Shown: in pieces, positions 55,179-64,000 of the stretch
Layout of the letters: each line of letters opens with the position of its first letter
Numbering within the stretch: the first letter of the stretch is position 1
DNA from: Brachycybe producta
Lineage: Eukaryota; Arthropoda; Diplopoda; Playtdesmida; Andrognathidae
NCBI GenBank assembly: GCA_036925085.1
Contig: JAUPFP010000035.1
Span: 821,501-885,500, forward strand
Direction: 5' to 3'
DNA: 64,000 nt
The notes under the pieces: generated by a model
The model's database searches: none
Told to the model about the DNA's origin: nothing
Seen by the model: only the letters and a program-made list of their open reading frames with translations
Made by a program: the position numbers and the translations under genes

Positions 55179-58100
55179 TCACTTGTACGATAAACACTTG
55201 ACGACCGATTTCGACCGCTTTGCGGACGACGACGACGACGGCAAAACTTCGCCGCATGTTTCTTCGTCACCGGACAGAAAATTACGTTTGTTGTTGTTGT
55301 TCGCTTTGTGTTTACCAGGAATCAGTTTTGACGATAAATTACCGTCTCCACGATTTCGTTCCTCCGGTTGCGGTGTCTCTTGAACGATATCCAAACAACG
55401 AGAGTGACAAGGATCGCGAAAAGACAAATGATCGTTTGTGTTTTGTAAAAATTCTTCCTTGACAGGAATCGGTACGAATTCAAACGAATCTATAACTGAG
55501 TTGCCGACAACATTGACATCGTTACTATTTTTGAGAAAACACGACGACGGCAGAGACGACGAATCTTTGACCGCATCTTCTGCCGCCTCGATGTCGACGG
55601 CATTTCGTACATCTTCGACAACCGCGAGATTACAAGTGCAACAAGTCTGATTGGCAGGCGATTTCGAACGACAGTACTGAAGCTCCGTCTTGCACTTGTT
55701 AAGCTCTTGAAGAAGAGAGCTAAATTTACGAGAATACTCTTCAAACTTTTTGTCGTTGTCTTCGAAACGCGTGCCATATTCGATCAGCTGTTTCTGCTGA
55801 TCGGCCATTTGATTTTTGTTAGATTTCAGTTCTCGTTTCATAAGGAGCACACGAGAGTTGTTTCTAATTTCAATAAAAAAACAATAATTGCTGTGTTAAA
55901 AACTGTTGAAGAATCACGACACAAGACTTCTGAAAAGGTTGTCAAAATGATGTTGAAAATAAAAAGTAGTTATTGATAAAACAAAAAAAAAAATTCAAAA
56001 TTAAAGTGATTTTTCAGTAAAAGTGATTTTTTACAGATTTTTTACAGGCGCCACCAAACGAAATCTTCGGTAATATTCTAGTAGTAGATGGGTACACTTT
56101 TTAGTTGTTTTTTTACCAAACGATGTCGCGTTTGGTTCCGCTTAAGGGCCTTGGCACACAGGCGACTTTCGAAAGACTTTTTCGCGACAAAATGAAGCCG
56201 AAGATCACTGGGCTGTCGTCACAATGTATTTTCTATAGAAAGACATACAACCAAGGTTGTATGTCTTTTTTTTTGTGAAAATACATTGTGACGACAAGAC
56301 AAACAGACTTTAAATTAAAAGTCGTCTATGTGTTCCAGCCCTAAGTCTATAATAGTCTACAGTGTGTCTCAAAAAATGTATACATACTTTGGTTGTTAGT
56401 TCCTGTCATGTTTATTTTCCTAAATTTCATTTAATAAATTTTATAATTAAGAGTTAATGTTACAATGGAGATTATTTTATGTTTAAATGAGGCATCACCT
56501 CAAGTTTTCAAAATGTCGTCCATTCTCATAAAGGCATTGCTAACATCGATGTAAAACTGATCTGCAAATATCAATTAATGTATCCTCTCTTGTAATTGTC
56601 CGACAACTCTCTTCGATTTCTTGTCACAATAGGAAGAAATCGAATAAAATACTCACAAAATTACAAGAAGTACATGTGTTCAGATCAGTTTCTTACCTAT
56701 GCCAAGCAATGGGAATAGGTGACATTTTGAAAACTTGTGACAAAACGTAAAAAACATAAAAAACATGTCCTGCCGTTATATCTAACCTTTATTGTATCAT
56801 TTACACTTAATTATAAAATGAATCAAATTAAATGTAAGAAAATAAACATGGCAGTTGTTCACATCCAAAGTGTGTACACATGTTTTGGTAGAGACTGTTT
56901 AATAGCCGTTTTCGTTTTATACATCATTTTGAGAATCCTCCAGTGTCATCATCATCATCTTGAAGTCATTCAATGCAATTGAATACGTTTCCAATCAGAA
57001 CGAAAGCCATGTGTCATGATTTTCAAAGAGAAATGTCTCAAACTTCTGTTCTCTCTTTAATCCTAACAAACTTATAACTTATCAAAATCGAGCTAATCGT
57101 TGCTAAGAGTAACTTTTATAGGAAGAGCCACTTAGCTCTTAGCTTCTGAAAATATTAACTCGACATACCGTTTCATTCCCTGACGAAGTCTTTTGATCTT
57201 CAGATTGATCATAACACTGTTTGGTAGCAAATCATGAGATTCATCTGGTGGACCCGGACTTACAGATGTGGAAGGACTTCCCAGTGGAGTCGCATTCTTC
57301 CAATTGCAAGACTTGATGCTATTTGCTACGAGAAAGGACAAAACCACCCCCGCAACAAAAAACAACATTAAATTCGGTCAGAAAAACACAAGAAACGAAT
57401 GTAGTCTGTTCATTCTGTGAATGTTTACAAGAAAAACTGCTGTAATCCAAAAAGTCGGCAGCAAAGTAAGTGATTTCTGGCAACTCCGGTTCGATATACT
57501 CTTTAAAGTACTCCATGGCCATTGTCGTCAGATCGAACAGTTCGTCCATCACTTTGTAAGCACGTCCCAAATTAGGAGTCGATTTAATGTGACGAAAAAT
57601 GCGATAAACTTCGTCTAAAATCTAAAAAAATAAATAATTAGGTTTGGTTTGTAGACCATCAAACAAAATAGCAAAACTTTTGGATCCGCTTGACGTGAAA
57701 AACTAAAATCAACAATTTGAATTCGAACATTTTATTATTTTTTTTATTGATGATTTTCATCGTTAAGCTGCTAGGTTTGGTTTGTGGCAAATATGAGATT
57801 GCTGAGTGTGACAAACATCCTTTTGGAGCTTGGTTAGGACCATTTACTTGCAAGGAGGGCAAATTCTAGTCTGAACATTTTTAAGCGGATGACAGAAGGC
57901 ACTTGTCGCACCTCGGCTGGAAGTGTGGCAAAACTAAAAAAAAAAAACTTTGGAAAAATGATTTTAAAGTTAAGAGAAGATTCATGGCTTACTTTGCTAA
58001 GCTTCTCAAGTGCTAAAACCGTTTTAACTATTTGCAACATCGGTTTATTTGGCGCCCTTGCAATAGATTGAGATAGAAAAAAATGCAAGGGCGCCAAATA

Positions 58101-59021
58101 AACCGATGTTGCAAATAGTTAAAACGGTTTTAGCACTTGAGAAGCTTAGCAAAGTAAGCCATGAATCTTCCCTTAACTTTAAACTCATTTTATCCCCAAA
58201 AAGTTTTTTTTAGTTGTGACACAGTCGAGGTGCGTTGTGTTCAACTTCAAGTAAACTGTGTACGAGGCCATTATACTTCGGTAAGGGTGACCACTCTAAA
58301 AACAACCAGAATTGTTTTCTATTGCTGTTGTTTTCTGCACTTGCATATTTTGCAATGGCTACCGAAAACACAAAATGACTTTTTTTAATGGCAATTTTTA
58401 CTCAAAATTGGATTAAATCAACACGATTTTCAATTAAATAGTAACGGATTTACCACTCCTGCAAAGAAACAGCAATGTTTCATCTCGATGTGTTTTACAA
58501 ACGACATCTGTAAGAGAGTGAGTCTCATGTGAACCGTTTCGACGATGTCGCACTCTCGAGCCAACGGATGGTTCCTTCGAGCCGATTCTCTTCTCGGCAT
58601 CTGAGATTTGATCTGCTGAAAACGTTGCAACATAATTGCCTGAAGACGCTGAAAAGCAGAGTTTAGAAGAGACGATCCGATGTCGTTGAAACGAGTCGAA
58701 ACCTGAAAACAATGAAAAATACAACAAAACAAAAAAACATAAAAACGCAATTCGGTTTCAGAAAACATCTAAACCACAGTCCTTCTTTCGAAAGGATGTT
58801 CTTACTCGTCTAACTTTACTGATCTGCTCATAAGTGATGTACAGAAAAATCTTCTCTAAGATTTCAGTCGGCAAATCCAAGATGTTTACCGAATACGAGT
58901 TCATTGTCGTCGTCGTCGTCGTCTCGTGAAAAGAGGAAGATGCTGTTGAGGAGGAGGAAGAGGAGGATGAGGAACCGGCCACGGAACTATCTACCAGTTG
59001 AGACTTCGGTTCCGGATCCAT
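55179..59021 (-). CDS. FBXO28: FBXO28 orthologue, five exons, 499 aa
   Basis: FBXO28 is an F-box substrate receptor of the SCF ubiquitin ligase, in the nucleus. Exons: 59021-58806, 58702-58454, 57621-57429, 57325-57169, 55863-55179; all phases agree (500 codons with stop). Exon 1 has a serine- and threonine-rich N-terminus (nine S in a row, then T runs) and the F-box LPTEILEKIFLYITYEQISKV. Exon 2 carries the highly conserved PRRESARRNHPLARE block. Exon 3 has LDEVYRIFRHI and MAMEYFKEYIEPELP. Exon 5 starts with the coiled coil (LLMKRELKSNKNQMADQQKQL) and ends in basic AKRSKSVVK. The human protein is 368 aa; the extra length is in the low-complexity middle of exon 5. Confidence 0.95.
56214..56296. 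repeat. Hairpin in FBXO28 intron 4
   Basis: TGTCGTCACAATGTATTTTC and AAAGACATACAACC on the left pair with GGTTGTATGTCTTT and GAAAATACATTGTGACGACA on the right. It follows TTGGCACACAGGCGACTTTCG (56150), a word shared with 16890, so it is the core of a dispersed DNA element of about 56145-56345. Confidence 0.75.
57907..58234. mobile_element. Large foldback, about 155-base near-perfect arms, in FBXO28 intron 2
   Basis: The left arm (57907-58062) begins CGCACCTCGGCTGGAAGTGT and ends GGCGCCCTTGCA; the right arm (58084-58234) is its near-exact inverse, ending TCGAGGTGCG. The loop is only 21 bases. A half-copy with the same end and loop words lies at 44812-44930, so this is a mobile family. Confidence 0.93.
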
Positions 59022-59708
59022 CGCAATTTGAAATGACTTTCAGTCGTACGTCAATGCAACTCTTTTTTTTTTTGTTTCCTAACTGATGAAAACAAACATC
59101 TCAGTTCAAACAACTTCCTTATTTTATTGTAGACCTTCACAAACAACTCTTTCTTGGCTGCATTTGGAAATGCCTACGTTTGACAGCACCACTACTACAA
59201 AAACAACCAAACACAAACGTCATATTTATGACGTCTATTTCAACCCAAATGTAGTCGCCTTCAAATGAATCCACTAAATAAATCAAAAACACGTCAATCC
59301 AAATAACAAAAGAATACTCTTAAGACACTATACTACCAAACAGCCGTCTTCCGAGTGACCTAATTCAATTTTTTAAAAAATTCACAAAGTCATTTCGTGT
59401 GATTTAGGTGATTGACAGACAGCAACAACAACAACGTGCACGTCGTCGGTGCATTTACATTTTAAGAGTGATCAACAGGTGATTCAAACATGTGTCAATG
59501 TGATTTGTGACCGAAAAGAGTTAAAATCGATTCGAGAGTTGTTCCAGGTACTATTCGGAGTGAGTGCCTGGAAGGAACCCCGTGTGTTGTCATTCAAGTC
59601 CAATTCCTAACATTGTTTAATTGTGCATTCGACTGCATTCGCCGGGCTTCTTTCCATAGCAATACATTGCAAACGTTTGCAATCGAAACGTGCAACGTTG
59701 CAAAATGT
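59022..59708. other. Upstream region of FBXO28
   Basis: No exon or TATA box recognised. CAACAACAACAACGTGCACG near 59430 is low complexity. Confidence 0.35.
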
Positions 59709-59768
59709 GTTCCAAAAAGTGGTCTGTGTGTCTAAGGCAACCTTGGTACACAGACCACTTTTTGGAGC
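59709..59768. repeat. Hairpin with 21-base arms
   Basis: GTTCCAAAAAGTGGTCTGTGT (59709-59729) pairs with ACACAGACCACTTTTTGGAGC (59748-59768) with one mismatch. Related words (AAGTGGTCCGTGTATT) at 59885 suggest a larger MITE of about 59640-59910. Confidence 0.8.
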
Positions 59769-59929
59769 ACGTTTTGACTGCAAAATGAAGTCGGTTCGTC
59801 GTCAAAACCGACCACCTTGAGTCTTTCCGTATAAAATACATTGCAACCACAATCCAACCACCTTCGACTTCATTTTGTAGTTCAAAAGTGGTCCGTGTAT
59901 TTCCAACCTAAAGGTTCCGTGTGAGTTTC

Positions 59930-60440
59930 AACTACCCTAGTGATTCCTTTGAGGTTAGAGTGACACTCTAATGTTTCTTGAGAGAGATGAGTGTGATTCT
60001 AGAGTGTTTTACAAGTGATCCTTTAGTAATGAGAACGATTCTAGCGTATTTAGGAGTGATTCCTATAGTGATGAGACTCATGAGTGTGATTCTAATGTTC
60101 AAAAATAATTACAATGGGGGGGGTTAGAGTCATCATCATCATCATTTCCTGTACCTTATCCCGCAAGCAGCAGGGTCGGCCTTGCTCCACTCGTTTCGAT
60201 TTTGCACCAAGCCCCCAATGACCCCACATGCCACCATATCCCGTTTTACTACCCCGTCCCAGGTTTGCTTGGGTCATGGGGGGTCAGAGTAATTTAAGAT
60301 ATTCATAACTGCGAACAATGTGATTCCAGAGTGTTTAGGAGTAATTCCGAAAGGATCAGAGTGATCTAAGAGATCTGTAAGTGCGCTAAGAGTGACTATT
60401 GTGATTTAAGGTCAATTCTAAAGCGGTCAGAGTGATTATG
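59930..60440. repeat. Degenerate minisatellite of AGTGATTCTAGAGTGTT-like units
   Basis: Words such as GAGTGATTCC, GAGTGTGATTCTA, AGAGTGTTTTA recur irregularly. A GC-richer insert (60113-60292) lies inside it, bounded by GGGGGGGTTAGAGT and ATGGGGGGTCAGAGTA, with CATCATCATCATCAT and a TTATCCCGCAAGCAGCAGGG stretch; it looks like a separate mobile piece of unknown type. Confidence 0.6.
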
Positions 60441-61594
60441 TAATGTTATAAAGAGCAAAAAAGTTGTACATTTGTGTGTTTCTTGAACTCTTAAGAGTGA
60501 ATTTTTACAGTGTCCATTGACACCAATAAGTGTTGCAATTTTGAAATTCACGTTTCAGTGCACTCTTAGAGTTACAAAACGAATCCACTCACAATTATTA
60601 CTAGTGAATTAGAAAAAAAATATACCCAAATTTCGAAGTAGAAGGTGAATGGAAAGGTGTAGGGAGAGGGGGTGTCATTATTTTTAAAGGGCCTTTTAAA
60701 GCATATCATGATTAGAGGGGGGAGGTAAAAAGGAAAAGCAAAAGGTGGATTTCCAATGATAAACAAAACAAAACAATGAAGTTCGTTTTCAGCACCTACT
60801 TCAGTCAGATCTGAGGCTATGTTACATAGTGGATCTCTTTGTTGGTTTTATGTCAATAAAACACAGTAATGAATAATAATACTAGACTTCAATCCACCAC
60901 AGTGTAATAATGATAATCCACTTCCCTTAAGTGATTGAACTACAATTCTAGTTTATGAAACACATTCAAATTTCGTTTCATTTTGCTGTTGAAAGCTGTT
61001 GCTGTTGACAATTCCACAATGCAGGACTGTGGCACCTTCCGATAATTTAGTTAATTAAAAACCAAAAATAAAAACCCACCATTAATTTCCACAATAAATA
61101 TATTATCATTTGCAAATAATTTGCAAATAAACAACACACTATTTTTTTTAAAAAAATTTTAATATAAAAATAAATGTTACGAAGAACATAGTTTCATAAA
61201 AATACAAATTCATTACAAGTTACAAGTAAATTCACAATATTTCCTTGTAAATTGTCAACTTCTACTATGATTTCTAATAACAAAAATCTCTGCCTCAGAA
61301 ATTCGAGGTCTCAGGTTCGATCATTATCGCGTTGCACAAATTGGAACAATCCCAGTATACGGTCCCCCTCACCAATTTAAATAAACTATAACTTGTTAAA
61401 AATATCTTGGTGAGCTGAATAATAAATAATGCAAATTTAGTTTAGTGCAAACAAACCAAACATGCACAAAAACGAGTGCAAAAGTTGGAGTTTACATGAA
61501 AGTATATGGCATTTTAAAGTTTTTTTTTTGCTACATTAACATAAGGTAGGTGCGTAATGACCTAATCAATTTTAAATAAAATCAAAATCACTTT
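60441..61594. other. Intergenic with a tRNA-like SINE fragment
   Basis: Around 61285-61330 the sequence CTGCCTCAGAAATTCGAGGTCTCAGGTTCGATC has a box-B-like GGTTCGATC. No exon recognised elsewhere. Confidence 0.4.
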
Positions 61595-62022
61595 AGGGGC
61601 TGTGCCACCCAGGCCCCTTGCAACAAGCCTAAATTAACCCAACCCAACCAAACCTACCCTAGGTTAACTTAGCCCACCTATACAATATATAGGGTAAAAA
61701 AACTTTTTTCAAAATGCCATTTACCTCAATGTAAATTCTCACTTTTGCAGGCACTTTATTGTCCAAGTTCGTGGTTCATACCAAAAGACATTTGCATATT
61801 TCTTATTCATTTCGCCACAATCTTTCCAAATTTTATTTATTTAAATTATCGAGGGGGCCCCTATACTAGAATTATACCTTCTAATGTGTAATTTACGTCA
61901 TATTCATAAAATATATCAATCAAAATAAATTGTTTTGAAAAACGCATTTTAAAAAATGTGTCCCTCATTACACAGTTGGGTTAAGTTAGGCTTGTTGCAG
62001 GGGGCCAGGGGCACAGCCCCTA
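61595..62022. mobile_element. MITE with about 50-base terminal inverted repeats
   Basis: AGGGGCTGTGCCACCCAGGC...TTGCAACAAGCCTAAATTAACCCAAC on the left is mirrored by GTTGGGTTAAGTTAGGCTTGTTGCA...GGGGCACAGCCCCT on the right. No coding region. Its GTTGCAGGGGG word also occurs inside the hAT element at about 53205. Confidence 0.85.
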
Positions 62023-62069
62023 TAAATGGATTATTAAGATACTTACCGGTATCTTAATAGTCCATTTAT
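62022..62069. repeat. Hairpin adjoining the MITE
   Basis: AAATGGATTATTAAGATAC pairs with GTATCTTAATAGTCCATTT around a short spacer, directly next to the MITE's right end. Confidence 0.75.
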
Positions 62070-62811
62070 TTATTTGATATTTTTTTTTATTTTGATTGAT
62101 TATTTTTGAGCAATTTTTTTAGGATTGAACGATATATTTTGTTAAAATGCAATACACCACTTGCTTCTGAAGCAAAGGTGTAAAAACGCTTTTATGAATG
62201 TGAATAATTGTAACTTGCAATGGTTGTATTTTTATGAAACAGGGTCAAGGGTTGCATAAAATTCATGATTTATTGAAAATAAAAACAAATTAATAAAATT
62301 AGGTTTTTTTTTTAAAAATTATAATGGGATTTCTTCTATTGAAATCAATAATTTCGTTTATAATGTTAAACTTTTAAGATAAGTTTCAAAATAAAACTTT
62401 GCTTTATTTTAAATTTCCAAATTTATAATTGAAATGAAAGTTTCAATTTCGAATGAGAAAAAAAAAATCGTCTGTCGTCATAAGCTTCAAGTTACAGCAT
62501 GGCGACTCTATAAATATTTTTTCCCCTCCTAATTTTCATTAAAAAATCATGAAATTTAAATGCTGCAACCCAATCGTATTTCTTTTTTTGTTTGTTTTGT
62601 TATAAAAATATAAATTTCTTATAAGTTATAATTATATAAAATGTGGTAACGACTGATATACTTAAAATTATAAATAAACAACGAATGAAACTAATTAAAT
62701 GACTAGAAACTAAATGAACCAGTTCGAGTCCAAGAAATGAGACTCTACTCTTATCACAGCACTCTCAACGTTAACCAAACACACGAACTTTGAATCGGAC
62801 TCCTCATATTA
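62070..62811. other. 3' flank of the RhoGAP gene
   Basis: Very AT-rich. An AATAAA on the minus strand near 62402-62407 is a candidate polyadenylation signal for the gene ending at 62812. Confidence 0.4.
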
Positions 62812-64000
62812 TTAATTCTTCTCGTAAGCCCCATCAAGATCATCAGATTCAGAACGATTAAAACAAAAAAAATTCTGAAGGGAGATGAAAAACACATTTA
62901 AAATATTTTATCTCCTTTTCTTTTTTTCGTTTAGTTGACAACTCGGTTCAAAAGCTACCAACAAACCTGTAGAGTATTTCGGAAGGATCGTTTCGGTTTG
63001 CCTATCGTCGGCTTAATCACTTTGTGATTCTCCTTCTTAACCTGTAAAAATAACAAGACGTTAGAACTTTTTTTGTTTTTAACGACTCTTGTAAAAAGAA
63101 CCGACAATAAAGTCAATAAAATCTCAATGTGTTTTAATATATCGCCGTGAACTGACCGATGGAGAGACCTTCCCATGTTTACGCTCGTTTAAGGGCAATT
63201 TTAGGTCGGTCAGGAATGCAGTCGGTACCCAAAACAGCTTCATCGCATTCTCAATTGTGAATGTTAAAAGTCTCACTAGATTGTCCTCCTTCAACTTCCA
63301 ATCCACAGCTTTCATCTAGAAATGAGGGAAAACGTGCCGTTACAATGTTGGAAATAAACACGCACATGTCGTATCTCTTGAATTACCGTCCGTGGACGCA
63401 GAAGGCACTTTGCAAAGACGTCGGCTAAATTTCTTGCATTTGTTTTGTTCGCATTGGATTCCAGTGCAACCCGATGCAACAGGCAGAGAAGACGACGAAG
63501 GAGATTCCGATTCTCTTTCGGCAGTAGAAGAAGTGCGAAGCGTATACTTTCGATCTTCTCTATTTGATTCGCATCTTCATGATCTTTAGAAAAATTAAGA
63601 GAAACCAATAAGTTCTGCATCAAAACAGTTCACAACGATTTCAATCATATAAATGTTACCGGCAATTTCACAAAAAACATTAAAAAGCTGTTGAGTGAAA
63701 AGCGGATCCTTGAGACATTCCAATGTTTTCATCAAAACGTTGGCAAAAACGTAAGAGTCGTAAGGATTTTCGTTCGAAGCTATATTGAAATCTGTTAGGC
63801 CGAGGTGCAAGTCGAAACGCAGTTTCAGTTCAAGCTCTAATTGGCTGCTCGTTTCAAACAAATCTTCTCTGCAGATATCTACAATAAGAACAGTATTTCA
63901 GTATAAAGCGAGAAAAAAACTTGCTTTAAAGGTGTAACACTAACGTTTTTCTTGGCCAAGAACAGTCATTAGGGTGTTCAAAGTCTTGGCCAACTCTGGA
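62812..64000 (-). CDS. ARHGAP19-like RhoGAP, 3' part only (5' end outside window)
   Basis: RhoGAP domains speed GTP hydrolysis by Rho GTPases. Exons: 64000-63945 (partial), 63878-63660, 63583-63387, 63315-63157, 63041-62967, 62874-62812; every junction is in phase and the last ends in TAA. Visible domain parts: SYVFANVLMKTLECLKDPLFT (helix before the conserved PLL/T motif), then LLLLPKENRNLLRRLLCLLHRVA and NARNLADVFAKCLLRP, the NLA-x2-FA-PxLL block. Typical NKM reads NKT and the FAP proline is replaced by K, which may affect activity. The arginine finger lies upstream, outside the window. The DNLVRLLTFTIENAMKLFWVPTAF part resembles the region after the domain in ARHGAP19; other RhoGAPs cannot be excluded. 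A basic KPKRSFRNTLQ precedes the short final exon. Confidence 0.8.

Noticed and set aside
57834..58097. Frames across the FBXO28 intron 2 foldback
   Set aside because: They mirror each other on opposite strands because of the inverted repeat.
28388..61330. Functional tRNA genes at 28388, 33626, 44630 (minus) and 61285
   Set aside because: Box A/B-like words exist but none closes an acceptor stem or full cloverleaf, so they are treated as SINE or pseudogene fragments.
1..64000. CRISPR arrays, bacterial operons or riboswitches
   Set aside because: The window is eukaryotic with spliced genes; no regularly spaced direct repeats with unique spacers were seen.

Overview
The window is nuclear DNA from an animal. 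It is AT-rich. Its genes are split into many short exons by GT-AG introns, many only about 60-100 bases long. Recognisable genes are clear metazoan orthologues: LMBR1, a TAX1BP1/CALCOCO-family autophagy receptor, raptor (RPTOR), FBXO28, a MOSMO fragment and an ARHGAP19-like RhoGAP. Compact genes plus an abundance of small DNA-transposon remnants fit an invertebrate with a modest genome. A tunicate-like chordate is my best guess, held weakly. Gene models were spliced by hand from splice-site motifs, reading-phase agreement and family similarity recalled from knowledge; nothing was searched.

Layout. Positions 1-11505 are one Ty3/Gypsy-type LTR retrotransposon, missing all but the last 18 bases of its 5' LTR. 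It has a 1.5 kb repeat-bearing leader, a single-frame gag-pol broken only by in-frame stops, a third ORF of unknown function in the position where some relatives carry env, a repeat-rich tail and a full 562-base 3' LTR. Positions 11506-13130 hold a decayed fragment of another Gypsy element and an unusual inverted array of 12-base tandem repeats. An unrecognised two-exon gene (13873-14747, minus) follows, then a secreted-peptide gene with an insulin-like B-chain motif (TATA box at 17822, coding from 17999, plus).

LMBR1 (20342-27980, minus) and a complete THAP-domain gene (30312-31858, minus) come next. The TAX1BP1-like gene (32928-38809, plus) is resolved into 16 coding exons with consistent phases and 708 codons. 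A small secreted precursor with an acidic pro-region and a basic, dibasic-released C-terminal peptide lies at 41693-42541 (minus). The raptor WD40 half is at 45434-48448 (minus), next to a frame-broken MOSMO-like segment (48641-48836, plus). Then come FBXO28 (55179-59021, minus, five exons, 499 aa) and the 3' part of an ARHGAP19-like gene (62812-64000, minus).

The genes are housekeeping and signalling genes (mTORC1 scaffold, SCF ubiquitin ligase adaptor, RhoGAP, ubiquitin-binding autophagy receptor, membrane receptor) with no operon-like co-function. Spaces and introns are filled with short inverted-repeat elements of hAT, pogo/Tigger-like, foldback and unclassified types, and tRNA-like SINE fragments. 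The most unusual signal is a family of at least 13 perfect CGG-N3-CCG palindromes, with varying but always complementary flanks, scattered through the LTR element.
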